Of a stretch of DNA of 64,000 bases, positions 1 through 13,382 are shown piece after piece. Numbering within the stretch: the stretch's first letter is position 1; every line of letters starts with the position of its first letter. This stretch comes from Denitromonas ohlonensis (GTDB taxonomy: Bacteria > Pseudomonadota > Gammaproteobacteria > Burkholderiales > Rhodocyclaceae): contig NZ_VMNI01000004.1 in assembly GCF_007625205.1 (NCBI RefSeq), positions 155,204-219,203 on the forward strand, written 5' to 3'. Under the pieces are notes generated by a model. The model searched no databases. It had not been told where the DNA came from and saw nothing but the letters and a program-made list of their open reading frames with translations. Position numbers and translations under genes: made by a program.

Positions 1-2314
<2,314 letters not shown>

Positions 2315-2329
2315 CAACGGTGGCTGGCG

Positions 2330-3379
2330 TTAGAGTGCGGTCGGCGCTTCATCCTGAAAGCGCTGGCGGATGTCGAGGACTTCCGACCAGCGCTCGAGCA
2401 TGGCGTCGACGCAAATGGGGTCGAAGTGCTGGCCACGCCCCTCGCGTAGAAAAGCGGTGGCGTCGTCGAGCGACCAGGCGGGTTTGTAGGGGCGAGCCGA
2501 GGTGAGCGCGTCGAACACGTCGGCGACGGCAACGATGCGCCCTTCCAGCGGGATCGCGTCGCCGGCAGTGCCGAAGGGGTAGCCTGAGCCGTCGAACTTT
2601 TCATGGTGGGTCAGGGCAATGATGGCGGCGGCCTGGATGACCGGCGAGGTCGATCCTTTGAGGATGTCGTGCCCAATCGTCGGGTGGCGCTTCATTTGCT
2701 CGAATTCGTCAACAGTCAGGCGCCCGGGTTTCATCAGGATGTGATCGGGAATCCCCAGTTTGCCGACGTCGTGCATCGGGGCCGCCTGCAGAAGCAACGC
2801 GGAATAGGCGTCATCTTTGCCCAGCTGTCGGGCGATGAGCGCCGAGTAGTGGGCCATGCGCAGGATATGGGCGCCGGTTTCGGGGTCGCGGAATTCGGCG
2901 GCACGGGCCAGACGGGTGACGGTCTCTTGCTCGCGTTCGTGGATCTGCGCGGTGGCCTCGGCAATCTCGGCTTCCAGCGAGCGGGCACGGGCGCGGGTGG
3001 CAAGGTGGGCGCGACGCAGGGCCAGCATGTTGTGCACGCGGGGCTGGAACTCGTTGCGATCGACCGGCTTGTTGAGGAAGTCGGTGGCGCCGGACTGGAG
3101 CGCGTCATAGCGTGTCTGGCGCTCGTGGTCGGCGGTGACCATCAGAATGGGCACATCGTCGCGGTTCGGAGTGGCGCGGAGGCGGCGAATGAATTCAACC
3201 CCGTCCAGACCCGGCATCATGTAGTCGACCACCACAAGATCGGGTTCGTTGGCCTGACACCAGGCGAGGCCTTCTTGCGGGTCGATGAAGGGCAGCGGCT
3301 CGCAATCGGGGAGCTTGCCGACCAGGGCCTGCATCAAAGTGAGGTTTAGCGGGGTGTCGTCGACGATGACAATTTTCAT
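2330..3379 (-). CDS. Response regulator with HD-GYP c-di-GMP phosphodiesterase domain (RpfG-like)
   Basis: This 349-residue protein has an N-terminal receiver domain and a C-terminal HD-GYP domain, the family that hydrolyses cyclic-di-GMP. The receiver looks functional: IVDD acidic pair, phosphoacceptor in VVDYMMPG near residue 52, and Lys in FLNKPV. A coiled-coil-like linker (residues about 125-170) joins it to the HD-GYP part. Catalytic motifs are present: HDVGKLGIPD near residue 200, HHEKFDGSGYP near 260, and the ADVFDALTS stretch. I start at MKIVIVDD because it begins the receiver fold; an ATG 57 nt upstream would add residues without homology. It lies 73 nt after a GGDEF-EAL gene and 15 nt before a hybrid kinase, which could be its phosphodonor. 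Confidence 0.93.
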   Translation of the reverse strand: MKIVIVDDTPLNLTLMQALVGKLPDCEPLPFIDPQEGLAWCQANEPDLVVVDYMMPGLDGVEFIRRLRATPNRDDVPILMVTADHERQTRYDALQSGATDFLNKPVDRNEFQPRVHNMLALRRAHLATRARARSLEAEIAEATAQIHEREQETVTRLARAAEFRDPETGAHILRMAHYSALIARQLGKDDAYSALLLQAAPMHDVGKLGIPDHILMKPGRLTVDEFEQMKRHPTIGHDILKGSTSPVIQAAAIIALTHHEKFDGSGYPFGTAGDAIPLEGRIVAVADVFDALTSARPYKPAWSLDDATAFLREGRGQHFDPICVDAMLERWSEVLDIRQRFQDEAPTAL

Positions 3380-3452
3380 GGTATTGAGCGTTCGGCACGG
3401 GGGCGTCAAAGTCTTATCGGCACAAGGGCGTTGCAAGTTGAGCGCATTGCGG

Positions 3453-5849
3453 CTATTGCGGGCGCATGATTTTCTTTTCCGCCGCGCTGCGAGAGGCTGC
3501 GACCAGCGCCGGCACCGTGATGTTGCCGGTCAGAAAGGCGGCCAGCGCCGCCGGCGCCATGGGTTCGGCCAGGGCAAAGCCCTGGACCGTATCGCAGCCT
3601 TCGGCACGCAGCACGGTCAGTTGGGCGCCGCCTTCAACCCCCTCGGCGCAGGTGTCCATATCCAGCGCTTTTGCGATGGCGATGATGGCGCGGACGATGG
3701 CGGCCGTTTCCGGGTGGGTGGTGATGGCCTGGACAAAGGCCCGGTCGATCTTGATGCGGTCCAGTGGCAGGGAGCGCAGATAGGCGAGGGAGGAGTAGCC
3801 GGTGCCAAAGTCGTCGAGCGCAATCCGGATGCCGGCGGCGCGCAGTGCCCGCAGATGGCCTTCGGTGTCGGTGGTGTCGCGCAGGAAAATGGACTCGGTC
3901 AGTTCCAGCTCCAGGCGTGTGGCGGGCAGGCCGTGCTCGCTGAGCGAAGTCAGGATGGTGTCGCACAGCGCCGGGTTGATGAACTGGGCGAGTGACAGGT
4001 TGACCGAGAGTCGCACGCTGTCGGGCCACCCGGCCGCGTCGCGGATGGCGGCATTGAGCACCCACTCGCCAATGCTTTCGATCTGGCCGGAGTCTTCGGC
4101 GACGGAGATGCACTCTTGCGTGTCGATCAGCCCGAGGCGCGGGTGGCGCCAGCGCAGCAAGGCCTCGCAGCCGCAGATGCGGCCCGTGGCCAGCGAAAAG
4201 ATCGGCTGGTAGGCAAGATGGAATTCGCCGCGCTGCAAGGCGCCGCGCAGTTCGTGCTCGAGAAACAGCCGGCGCCGGGCGCGGGTGTCCATCTCGTAGT
4301 CGAAAAACCGGAAGCGCCCCTTGCCGTCGAACTTGGCCGCATAGAGCGCGATGTCGGCATTCTTGAGGAGCTGATCGCCGCTTTGACCATCCTTGGGGGC
4401 CATGGCGATGCCGACGCTGGTGCCAATCTTGACTCGGATGCCATCGACTTCGAAGGGGTCGGCGAGCGACGCAATGATGCGCGAGGCCAGTTCTTCGGCG
4501 TCCTCTGGCGTGTTCAGCCCCCAGCGGATGATGGCGAATTCGTCTCCGCCCAGGCGCGCGACGATGTCGGTGCGACGGGTTCGACCGAGCAGCCGCTGGG
4601 CGACGACGCGCAGCAAGCCGTCACCAAAGCTGTGCCCATAGGAGTCGTTGATGGCCTTGAAGTTGTCGAGGTCGAGGCACAACAGCAGCGCGCCGGTGTG
4701 GCTGTCGGCGGCGTGTTCTTCGATGCGGCTGAGTGACTCGTGGAAGTGGTTCCGGTTGGATAGCCCGGTGAGTCCGTCGAAATGCGCCATGCGCTGGACT
4801 TCGCGTTGGGCGGCGAGGGCCTGTGTGACATCGGTGCCGACGCCCCGCCAGCCGGTCGACATCTGGTGGCCGTCTGTCAACGGTTTGGCCGTGAGCGACC
4901 ACCAGCGGGTCTCGCCGTCGAGCACGATGGGGACCAGCGCTTCGCGGAAAGGGCGGCCCGAGTTGAAGCGGCGGCACAGGTCGGTGTAGGCCTGACGTTC
5001 ATCCTGGGGGACGCGATCGAGTGACTGGGCAATCAATGCCAGCAGGTCTTGACCCATCAAGGCGTCGACACTTCGTCCAAACACCGTGGCCATGCGATGA
5101 GACACATGGGTGAGACGGCCGTCGGCGTCGGTTTCCCACAGCCAGTCGCTGGCGTTCTCTTCGAAGTCATTCAACAACAGGCCAATGAGTTGTCGCTGGT
5201 GCTCACCCTCGGCCTCTGCCATGAGGCGCGCGCCAAAGGTACGGGCGCTGGAGATGACGGTGCCCATGACGATCAGGGTGTACAGCAGCAGCAACAGGCC
5301 CATCTCGTAGGCCTGCGGCAAGTCCATGCGGATCAGCCCGAGGACGGTTGCGGCGCCGAGGATGGCAACATAAGTCAGTGCGGCCTGGGGGATGGTCGCC
5401 AGCGCGAAACCGCCGGCGCAGATCATGCCGGTGACGACGGCGGTCAGCAGGACGCGGGCGTCCGGGTTGGCCTCCGGCATCATCAGCAGCGGCACGGTGC
5501 CCCAGAGAATGGCCAGCAAGGCCGCATGCTTGGCCGATCGTGTCAGCGCGCGAGGCGAGGCCGTCGCCGGCGTGCGGTGACGCCGCCAGCGTAACCACGC
5601 ATCAAGGCCGGCGCCCGCGGAATACAGCACGAACAAAGCCCAGCCCACGAGCAGAAGGGGGTTGAGATCGTCACGAAACGTCCAGCCCACGATCAAGGCG
5701 TTGAGGACGTTGGCCAGCATGGTGAGCGGGGTCAGGCGCAGAACCGCCTGGATCTGGCGCGCACGAAACTGCGCCGCCAGCGGCGCATCGGCTTGGTACG
5801 GCGCCATCGCGGAGGCGATTGGCTCAACAAGACGTTTTAGTCTTCCCAT
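3453..5849 (-). CDS. Membrane PAS-GGDEF-EAL protein (c-di-GMP cyclase/phosphodiesterase)
   Basis: A 798-residue inner-membrane protein. Several hydrophobic segments occupy residues about 35-210 (MASE-like sensor). A PAS domain follows (NDFEENASDWLWETDADGRL region, about 225-340). The GGDEF domain carries an intact RLGGDEF motif near residue 434, with an RRTD inhibitory site just before it. The EAL domain has CEALLRW near 560, LELELTES, and an intact DDFGTGYSSL near 680. All signature residues I can see are kept, so it may make and degrade cyclic-di-GMP, or one activity may dominate. No strong ribosome site stands out just before the ATG at 5849; a GAAGGAT lies about 12 nt upstream, so the exact start is somewhat uncertain. 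It is the first gene of the three-gene signalling group. Confidence 0.92.
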   Translation of the reverse strand: MGRLKRLVEPIASAMAPYQADAPLAAQFRARQIQAVLRLTPLTMLANVLNALIVGWTFRDDLNPLLLVGWALFVLYSAGAGLDAWLRWRRHRTPATASPRALTRSAKHAALLAILWGTVPLLMMPEANPDARVLLTAVVTGMICAGGFALATIPQAALTYVAILGAATVLGLIRMDLPQAYEMGLLLLLYTLIVMGTVISSARTFGARLMAEAEGEHQRQLIGLLLNDFEENASDWLWETDADGRLTHVSHRMATVFGRSVDALMGQDLLALIAQSLDRVPQDERQAYTDLCRRFNSGRPFREALVPIVLDGETRWWSLTAKPLTDGHQMSTGWRGVGTDVTQALAAQREVQRMAHFDGLTGLSNRNHFHESLSRIEEHAADSHTGALLLCLDLDNFKAINDSYGHSFGDGLLRVVAQRLLGRTRRTDIVARLGGDEFAIIRWGLNTPEDAEELASRIIASLADPFEVDGIRVKIGTSVGIAMAPKDGQSGDQLLKNADIALYAAKFDGKGRFRFFDYEMDTRARRRLFLEHELRGALQRGEFHLAYQPIFSLATGRICGCEALLRWRHPRLGLIDTQECISVAEDSGQIESIGEWVLNAAIRDAAGWPDSVRLSVNLSLAQFINPALCDTILTSLSEHGLPATRLELELTESIFLRDTTDTEGHLRALRAAGIRIALDDFGTGYSSLAYLRSLPLDRIKIDRAFVQAITTHPETAAIVRAIIAIAKALDMDTCAEGVEGGAQLTVLRAEGCDTVQGFALAEPMAPAALAAFLTGNITVPALVAASRSAAEKKIMRPQ

Positions 5850-6008
5850 GACGCGAGGGTGATCCTTCGCTTCGCTGTCGGGGTGCTTTCGAATTGGCGG
5901 GATATGACACCCGTGCGGCGCCCAGTGCGCTGCGACCGCGTGAGCTTACGCCATTGCAATTGCGTACGGGAAGGAAAAGGGCGATGACCGGCAGCAGGCT
6001 GCGATCAA

Positions 6009-6085
<77 letters not shown>

Positions 6086-6088
6086 GAT

Positions 6089-6110
6089 GCACGGACCCGG
6101 AGGTCCGTGC
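6089..6110 (-). other. GC-rich hairpin between rpoD and the tRNA
   Basis: GCACGGACC, a 4-nt loop, then GGTCCGTGC form a perfect 9-bp stem. It ends only 3 nt before the mature 5' end of the tRNA and begins 11 nt after the rpoD stop. No U-run follows, so it is unlikely to be a terminator. It may be a processing signal or a 3' stabiliser of rpoD mRNA. Confidence 0.6.
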
Positions 6111-6121
6111 AGCGAAGGGGC

Positions 6122-8131
<2,010 letters not shown>

Positions 8132-8178
8132 GATGCTCCTCGGAAACTTCGGAGAAGTCGGAAAAACAGAAAAGTATA

Positions 8179-9990
8179 TTACGAATCTGAGACTTTGGGT
8201 TGCCGCGTTGGGTTCCGCTTCTTTTGTTGTAGCAGCTGAACGTAACGTTTTCGCTCGTCGGGTGTGAGTTCCCCCGCGCGTGCCGCCAAGCGGTTGAACT
8301 CGTCCGCGAGGGCCTTGGTGTGCAAGGCGTGGACGGTGTCGTGAAAGACGTTCTCGACCACGGTTTCGTCAATGACCTCGTCCGCTTGCTCGGCGCACAT
8401 GCGCGTCAGCGTGGCGGCGTGGCTGGTGTTGCGGAAGTGTTCGAGCAGCGTGCCCAGGGCGCTCTGGTTGCCCAGGTCGCCGACACTGACCGCGTCTACG
8501 ATGGCGATCAGGGCGCGCCCCTCGTCGCTGCTGGCCGGGATGAGATCGACCGGCAGGCGGGCCGCCCAGGCGGGATGGTTCAGCACGATCCGCAGCAGGT
8601 TGGCTTCGAGCGGCCGTGGCTGGTGTCGGGGGCCGCGTGCGGCAGGCGGGCCGGCGTCGCGCCCCTTGCCTTTGCGCCAGGGCTCGCCATCGCGGCGCAT
8701 CGCCGGCGCGGGCGGCGCTTTCAGCCCCCAGGCTTCCATCAGTTCGCGCTCATCCAGGGCGCAGCGCTTGGCGATCGCCTTCAGGACTTGCAGCTTGAGC
8801 ACGCCGGCGCCAATGCGCAGGACCAGCGGCTTGGCTTCGTGCGCGTAGCGGGCGCGGCCTTCGGCGCTGCTCAGGTCGGCCTCGCTGGCCAACTCGCTGA
8901 GCAGGAACTCGGTGAGCGGCGTGGCGTCGGCGACTTGCGTGGAGAATGCGTCGGCGCCGAATTCGCGCACATAGGTGTCGGGGTCGTGCGAGTCGGGCAG
9001 GAACAAAAAGGCGACTTGCTTGACGTCATTCAGGGTTTCCAGTGCCGCCTCGAGCCCGCGCCAGGCGGCCTTGCGGCCGGCCGCGTCGCCGTCGAAGCAG
9101 AACACCACGCGGTCGGCATGACGAAACAGCTTCTGAATGTGCGTGGCGGTAGTGGCGGTGCCCAGTGTGGCGACCGCATTGGGGACGCCATGCTGGGCCA
9201 GGGCGACGACGTCCATGTAGCCCTCGACGACGATGACCGTGTTGCTGGTGCGAATCGATTGGCGCGCTTGAAACAGGCCGTACAGTTCGCGGCCTTTTTC
9301 AAACAGTGGCGTTTCGGGCGAATTCAGATATTTCGGCTCACCCTGGTCGAGAATGCGTCCGCCAAAGGCGATGACATTGCCACGGCTGTCCTGGATCGGA
9401 AACATGATGCGATCACGGAATCGGTCGTAGCGGCGACCCTGGTCGTTTTCGATCACCAGGCCGGCTTCGAGCAGGGCTTTGTCAGCGTAGTTGGGGACCA
9501 CCTTCTGCAGCGACTGCCAGCCGTCCGGCGCATAGCCGATGCCAAAGCGGGCGGCGATCTGGCCGGTGAGGCCGCGGCGCTTGAGGTAGTCGATGGCGCG
9601 CTCGGCGCCTTTGAGTTGCTCGCGATAGAAGCGCGCCGCCGATCCCATCAGTTCGGTCAGCGATTGCTCTTTTTGCTGATCACCGCGTCGCGGGTTGCGC
9701 TCTTCCGGGACTTCCACGCCGATCTGGCGGGCCAGCTCCTGGATGGCTTCGACATAGCTCAGGCCGCTGTATTCCATGAGGAAGCCGATCGCGCTGCCAT
9801 GCGCGCCGCAGCCAAAGCAGTGATAGAACTGCTTGCTCGGGCTGACCGAAAACGAGGCGCTTTTTTCGCCATGGAAGGGGCAGCAGGCGAAGTAGTTCGC
9901 GCCTTGTTTCTTGAGCGAAACATGGCGGTCGATCACCTCGACGATGTCGACGCGCGTCAGCAGATCCTGGATGAAACTCTGGGGGATCAA
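8179..9990 (-). CDS. dnaG: DNA primase DnaG
   Basis: A 603-residue primase that makes RNA primers at the replication fork. The N-terminal zinc-binding domain shows [11 protein letters not shown] (C, H) and CFGCG near residues 36-65. The RNA-polymerase core and TOPRIM fold follow, with the acidic motif [13 protein letters not shown] near residue 255 and [13 protein letters not shown] near 300. The C-terminal DnaB-interacting region is less conserved and follows a basic/proline linker (about 425-450). It lies 13 nt after yqeY and 47 nt before rpoD on the same strand, the classical macromolecular-synthesis arrangement. Confidence 0.98.
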   Translation of the reverse strand: MIPQSFIQDLLTRVDIVEVIDRHVSLKKQGANYFACCPFHGEKSASFSVSPSKQFYHCFGCGAHGSAIGFLMEYSGLSYVEAIQELARQIGVEVPEERNPRRGDQQKEQSLTELMGSAARFYREQLKGAERAIDYLKRRGLTGQIAARFGIGYAPDGWQSLQKVVPNYADKALLEAGLVIENDQGRRYDRFRDRIMFPIQDSRGNVIAFGGRILDQGEPKYLNSPETPLFEKGRELYGLFQARQSIRTSNTVIVVEGYMDVVALAQHGVPNAVATLGTATTATHIQKLFRHADRVVFCFDGDAAGRKAAWRGLEAALETLNDVKQVAFLFLPDSHDPDTYVREFGADAFSTQVADATPLTEFLLSELASEADLSSAEGRARYAHEAKPLVLRIGAGVLKLQVLKAIAKRCALDERELMEAWGLKAPPAPAMRRDGEPWRKGKGRDAGPPAARGPRHQPRPLEANLLRIVLNHPAWAARLPVDLIPASSDEGRALIAIVDAVSVGDLGNQSALGTLLEHFRNTSHAATLTRMCAEQADEVIDETVVENVFHDTVHALHTKALADEFNRLAARAGELTPDERKRYVQLLQQKKRNPTRQPKVSDS

Positions 9991-10003
9991 GGCGTGAACC
10001 GCC

Positions 10004-10450
10004 TCAGCTGGCGAGCGCGGATTTAACGCGAGCGGACACCTGCGCCATGTCGGCGCGTCCGGCCAGTGCTGGCTTGAGCTGCGCCATGACCTTGCCCATG
10101 TCGGCCGCCGAGGCGGCGCCCGTACTGGTAATGGCTGCAGCCACCGCGGCGTCGATTTCTGCGTCCGACAGGCCGGCCGGCATATAGGCTTCGAGCACGG
10201 AGATTTCGAAGCGCTCCTTGGCTTCGAGGTCGGCCCGGCCGCCCGCGGCGTACTGGCTGGCCGAGTCGCGTCGCTGTTTGAGCTGCTTTTCGATCACGGC
10301 CGCCACGCCGGTGTCGTCCAGTGTCGTCTGGCCGTCGACTTCCTTTTGCTGGATGGCGGCGAGCAGCAGACGGATCGCGGACAGGCGTGCCGCATCGCGG
10401 GCGCGCATGGCCGTCTTCATGTCATCCTGGAGGCGAGCTTTGAGCGACAT
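10004..10450 (-). CDS. yqeY: GatB/YqeY domain protein
   Basis: A 148-residue soluble protein of the YqeY family, which resembles the tail domain of the amidotransferase subunit GatB; its role in the cell is not firmly known, though a link to tRNA metabolism is often proposed. The family pattern is clear: LKARLQDDMKTAMRARDAARLSAIRLLL at the N-terminus, EKQLKQRRDSASQY in the middle and GKVMAQLKPALAGRADM near the C-terminus. A strong SD-like CAGGAGACTC precedes the ATG. It lies between rpsU and dnaG, as in many proteobacteria, downstream of a strong terminator, so expression needs readthrough or its own promoter. Confidence 0.93.
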   Translation of the reverse strand: MSLKARLQDDMKTAMRARDAARLSAIRLLLAAIQQKEVDGQTTLDDTGVAAVIEKQLKQRRDSASQYAAGGRADLEAKERFEISVLEAYMPAGLSDAEIDAAVAAAITSTGAASAADMGKVMAQLKPALAGRADMAQVSARVKSALAS

Positions 10451-10473
10451 CGGAGTCTCCTGAGACTAGAACG

Positions 10474-10518
10474 CAAAAAACCACGCCTGGTGAAGCAAGG
10501 CTGCTTCACCAGGCGTGG
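10474..10518 (-). terminator. Strong intrinsic terminator after rpsU
   Basis: A perfect 17-bp stem (CCACGCCTGGTGAAGCA and its complement) with a 4-nt loop is followed on the minus strand by TTTTTTGCGTT. It lies 20 nt after the rpsU stop and upstream of yqeY-dnaG-rpoD. It probably caps most rpsU transcripts and lowers expression of the genes behind it, like the terminator between rpsU and dnaG in E. coli. Confidence 0.93.
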
Positions 10519-10538
10519 CGGTGCCGTGCCGAGACGGA

Positions 10539-10751
10539 TCAGTACATCTTCGGCGGCAGTGTCTGGCTACGCAGGCGCTTGTGGTTACGCTTCACGGCAG
10601 CGGCCAGCTTGCGCTTGCGCTCAGCTGTGGGCTTCTCGTAAAACTCGCGCGAACGCAACTCGGTGAGCGTCCCTGCTTTTTCAATGGTGCGCTTGAAGCG
10701 ACGGATGGCAACTTCAAACGGCTCGTTTTCTTTGACGCGGATCCCCGGCAT
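10539..10751 (-). CDS. rpsU: 30S ribosomal protein S21
   Basis: A 70-residue basic protein of the small ribosomal subunit ([21 protein letters not shown] at the start, an Arg/Lys-rich C-terminus ending in LPPKMY). Length and sequence match S21 well. It is contained in a longer minus-strand frame; the ATG at 10751 is chosen because S21 begins exactly there. A consensus-like promoter lies about 40 nt upstream and a very strong terminator directly downstream, so it forms its own short transcript at the head of the dnaG-rpoD block. tsaD is divergent, as in E. coli. Confidence 0.97.
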   Translation of the reverse strand: MPGIRVKENEPFEVAIRRFKRTIEKAGTLTELRSREFYEKPTAERKRKLAAAVKRNHKRLRSQTLPPKMY

Positions 10752-10790
10752 TGCGTGATTCCTTGGATAGCAAAAGTACAGAAACCGCGC

Positions 10791-10819
10791 AGTATATCGA
10801 CTCGACCCGGTCATGCCAA
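10791..10819 (-). promoter_or_regulatory. Sigma-70 promoter of rpsU
   Basis: On the minus strand TTGGCA (10819-10814), 17 nt spacer and TATACT (10796-10791) form a near-consensus sigma-70 promoter about 40 nt before the rpsU ATG. Confidence 0.7.
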
Positions 10820-10862
10820 GTCCACCCTTCAGGGATTGCGTTCCGAAAAGGCCGGAACCCGC

Positions 10863-10868
10863 TAAAAT
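10863..10868 (+). promoter_or_regulatory. Candidate -10 box for tsaD
   Basis: TAAAAT in the context GCTAAAATGCC ends 23 nt before the tsaD ATG. There is no good -35 at the expected distance. The same GC-TAnAAT-G context recurs before other genes here. Confidence 0.45.
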
Positions 10869-10891
10869 GCCGCGATGAACAAGGGGACGGC

Positions 10892-11905
10892 ATGATTGTA
10901 CTGGGGCTCGAAAGTTCGTGCGATGAGACTGGCGTTGCGCTCTACGACACCGAGCGGGGCTTGATCGCACAGCAATTGCACTCGCAGATCGACCTGCACG
11001 CGGCTTACGGCGGCGTGGTGCCCGAGCTCGCCTCGCGCGACCATGTGCGGCGCATGCCGGCGCTGATCCGACAGACGGTCGTCGAGGCGGGAGTGTCGAT
11101 GTCGGCGATTGACGCCGTGGCCTACACCGCTGGCCCGGGTCTGGCCGGGGCGCTGTTGATCGCCGCCGGCACCGGGCAGGCGCTGGCCGCCGCGCTGGGC
11201 ATTCCGGCGCTGCCGATCCATCACCTTGAGGGCCATCTGTTGTCGCCGCTGCTGGCCGACGACCCGCCGAGCTTTCCGTTTGTCGCATTGCTGGTGTCGG
11301 GTGGGCATACGCAGTTGATGCAGGTGGATGGCGTGGGGCGCTATGCCTTGCTGGGCGAGTCGGTGGATGACGCGGCCGGTGAGGCTTTCGACAAAACCGC
11401 GAAATTGATGGGGCTGGCTTACCCCGGTGGGCCGGTGCTGGCGCGTCTGGCGGATCAGGGCACGGCGGGCCGGGTCAAGCTGCCGCGACCGATGCTGCAT
11501 TCGGGTGACCTCAATTTCAGCTTCAGCGGTTTGAAAACGGCGGTCATGACCCAGTTGCGTGATGGCAGCCACGCGCCGGTCGACATGGCGGCCGAGTTTC
11601 AGGCGGCGGTGGTGGATGTGCTCGTCGCCAAATCGTTGGCCGCGCTCAAACAGACCGGCTTGTCGCGCCTGGTGGTGGCTGGCGGGGTGGGGGCGAATCA
11701 ATCCTTGCGCGCCCGCCTGAACGAAGCGGTGACGCGTCGGCGCCAGCGGGTGTATTACCCCGAGCCGGCGCTATGTACCGACAACGGCGCGATGATCGCC
11801 TTTGCCGGGGCCCTGCGCCTAGCCGAAGGGCAGCGGGGCAACGACACGCATGCGGTGTCCGTGCGGCCGCGCTGGCCGCTGGATAGCCTCGCCGCGCCGG
11901 GCTGA
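10892..11905 (+). CDS. tsaD: tRNA N6-adenosine threonylcarbamoyltransferase TsaD
   Basis: A 337-residue ASKHA-fold enzyme that transfers threonylcarbamoyl to A37 of ANN-decoding tRNAs, acting with TsaB, TsaC and TsaE (none in this window). Motifs are typical: [19 protein letters not shown] at the start, [10 protein letters not shown], the metal-binding HHLEGH near residue 110, [10 protein letters not shown] near 134, [13 protein letters not shown] near 165 and [12 protein letters not shown] near 265. The ATG at 10892 is chosen because the conserved protein begins there and AAGGGGA lies just upstream; the frame extends further 5' without homology. It is divergent from rpsU and convergent with plsY, one nucleotide apart. 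Confidence 0.97.
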   Translation: MIVLGLESSCDETGVALYDTERGLIAQQLHSQIDLHAAYGGVVPELASRDHVRRMPALIRQTVVEAGVSMSAIDAVAYTAGPGLAGALLIAAGTGQALAAALGIPALPIHHLEGHLLSPLLADDPPSFPFVALLVSGGHTQLMQVDGVGRYALLGESVDDAAGEAFDKTAKLMGLAYPGGPVLARLADQGTAGRVKLPRPMLHSGDLNFSFSGLKTAVMTQLRDGSHAPVDMAAEFQAAVVDVLVAKSLAALKQTGLSRLVVAGGVGANQSLRARLNEAVTRRRQRVYYPEPALCTDNGAMIAFAGALRLAEGQRGNDTHAVSVRPRWPLDSLAAPG

Positions 11906-11906
11906 T

Positions 11907-12521
11907 TCAACTCGGGCCGCCGGACTTCTTTTCGCCGATCCGGGATTCGGTGCCTGCCAGCAGGCGCTTGATGTTGTCGGCGTGGCGCCACAGCAGCATG
12001 GCCGCCATCACCAGGCAGGCGGCGGTAATAGCGGGTGAGTTCAGCAAAACATGCGCAAATGCCGGCGCCGCAATGGCCGCGACCAGTGCGGCGAGTGACG
12101 AGTAGCGCGTCGTGATGGCGATGATCAGCCATGTGACGGCGCTGGCGAGTGCGAGCCAGCCACTGAAGGCGCCGAGCACGCCGATGGCCGTCGCAACGCC
12201 CTTGCCGCCCTTGAAGCCCAGAAACACCGGAAAGATGTGACCGATGAATGCCGCGATGCCGGCCAGCGCCACGGCCGATGGCGCGTCGCTGCCAAACTGG
12301 CGCATCACCCACACCGCAATCAGCCCCTTGGCGGCATCGCCAAGCAGCGTTAACGCGGCGGCGGCCTTGTTGCCCGAGCGCAGCACATTGGTGGCGCCCG
12401 GGTTGCCGGAGCCATAGTTGCGCGGGTCATTGAGGCCAAAGGCCTTGCTCACCACGACGGCGAAGGGCACCGAACCGATCAGGTAGGCTGTCAGTGTCAG
12501 GAGGGCGGTGGTAAGCGTCAT
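11907..12521 (-). CDS. plsY: Glycerol-3-phosphate acyltransferase PlsY
   Basis: A 204-residue integral membrane enzyme that transfers an acyl group from acyl-phosphate to glycerol-3-phosphate, the first step of phospholipid synthesis. The three conserved loops are visible: [14 protein letters not shown] near residues 16-45, [18 protein letters not shown] near 94-111 and [14 protein letters not shown] near 177-190. About five hydrophobic helices connect them. I take the ATG at 12521, because the family begins with a short hydrophobic N-terminus; an upstream in-frame ATG at 12557 would add 12 residues and run over the folB promoter region. It is divergent from folB. Confidence 0.95.
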   Translation of the reverse strand: MTLTTALLTLTAYLIGSVPFAVVVSKAFGLNDPRNYGSGNPGATNVLRSGNKAAAALTLLGDAAKGLIAVWVMRQFGSDAPSAVALAGIAAFIGHIFPVFLGFKGGKGVATAIGVLGAFSGWLALASAVTWLIIAITTRYSSLAALVAAIAAPAFAHVLLNSPAITAACLVMAAMLLWRHADNIKRLLAGTESRIGEKKSGGPS

Positions 12522-12544
12522 GGCAGGTGTCGTTGCGGTTCGGG

Positions 12545-12565
12545 CTAGAATGGCCACAATTCTAG
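12545..12565 (+). promoter_or_regulatory. Inverted repeat containing a -10 box upstream of folB
   Basis: CTAGAAT, 7 nt, ATTCTAG form a perfect 7-bp inverted repeat in the 56-nt plsY/folB interval. The left arm contains TAGAAT, a candidate folB -10 box ending 26 nt before the ATG. It could be a small operator or simply chance overlap. Confidence 0.4.
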
Positions 12566-12577
12566 ACGAGAGCCGAA

Positions 12578-12949
12578 ATGGATTTCATCTTCATTGAGGA
12601 GTTGCGGGTTGAAGCCCGCGTGGGGATCTACCCGCGAGAGCGTGTGGCATCACAAACGGTTGAACTGAATCTGACCTTCGGTGTGCCCGATGCGGCGGCC
12701 GAACGGGACGACATCGCCGATACGATCGATTATGCGCAGGTAATCGAGCGCATTCGCGAAGAGCTGTCCGCGCGGCATTTCAATCTGATTGAAACCTTGG
12801 GCGAGTTTGTGGTGGCCTTGTTGTTCAATGAGTTCAACGCGCCCTGGGTGAAGTTGCGCATTGCCAAGATCGGGGTCATGAAAGGCGTGCGCCGTGTGGG
12901 TGTATTTATTCAGCGCGGCAAGGATGGTCGTGTGCTTGAATCGGATTGA
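12578..12949 (+). CDS. folB: Dihydroneopterin aldolase FolB
   Basis: A 123-residue enzyme of folate synthesis that converts dihydroneopterin to hydroxymethyl-dihydropterin plus glycolaldehyde. The family pattern is visible: [19 protein letters not shown] at the N-terminus, [15 protein letters not shown] with the substrate-binding Tyr near residue 50, [14 protein letters not shown] near 70-85 with the conserved Glu, and [17 protein letters not shown] with the conserved Lys near the C-terminus. Length is normal. It is followed by a clear terminator. folA and thyA of the same pathway lie far away at 60874-62162. Confidence 0.94.
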   Translation: MDFIFIEELRVEARVGIYPRERVASQTVELNLTFGVPDAAAERDDIADTIDYAQVIERIREELSARHFNLIETLGEFVVALLFNEFNAPWVKLRIAKIGVMKGVRRVGVFIQRGKDGRVLESD

Positions 12950-12967
12950 GTGCGCCGCGTTGAAATA

Positions 12968-12992
12968 AAAAGCCGCCCACTGGGCGGCTTTT
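12968..12992. terminator. Intrinsic terminator shared by folB and the H-NS-like gene
   Basis: AGCCGCCCA-C-TGGGCGGCT is a perfect 9-bp stem flanked by A-run and T-run (AAAAAGCC...GGCTTTTTAA). It can terminate in both directions and lies between the convergent folB and H-NS-like genes. Confidence 0.9.
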
Positions 12993-13013
12993 TAATGGTG
13001 CCGGCGGCCTGCT

Positions 13014-13382
13014 TTATTTGATCAGCAGTTCGTCGAGCGACTTGCCCGCGCTCAGCCAGGCTTCGACCCAGCGCGGCTTGCGACCCCGGCCGGTCCAGCC
13101 GGTTTTCGGGTCGTCCGGGTTGGCGTACTTCATCGGCACGCGCTTGCCCTTGGCCGGGGAGACTGCCTTGCGGCGGGTTTTGGTGGCGGCTTTTGCGGGG
13201 CTCTTGGCGGGCGCTTCACCCAGCACGTCATCGAGCGAGACGCCGTGATCGGCGGCGATTTTCTTGAATTGCTTCAGGACATCCCGGCGCGCGGATTCGT
13301 CGCGGCGACGGATTTCGGTTTCGAGCTTTCCTTGCAGGCGGCGTAACTCCGGGACCGTCATTTCACTCAGGTTGATGTCCAT
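13014..13382 (-). CDS. H-NS histone family nucleoid protein
   Basis: A 122-residue small basic protein of the H-NS family that binds AT-rich DNA and silences genes. The N-terminal half is a charged oligomerisation helix (LSEMTVPELRRLQGKLETEIRRRDE). The middle is an Ala/Lys/Pro-rich linker reminiscent of histone tails (about residues 62-85). The C-terminal DNA-binding motif is canonical: YANPDDPKTGWTGRGRKPRWV near residues 87-107. The ATG follows GAGGAATTGG. It faces an unusually AT-rich intergenic region, a likely site of autoregulation. Confidence 0.93.
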   Translation of the reverse strand: MDINLSEMTVPELRRLQGKLETEIRRRDESARRDVLKQFKKIAADHGVSLDDVLGEAPAKSPAKAATKTRRKAVSPAKGKRVPMKYANPDDPKTGWTGRGRKPRWVEAWLSAGKSLDELLIK

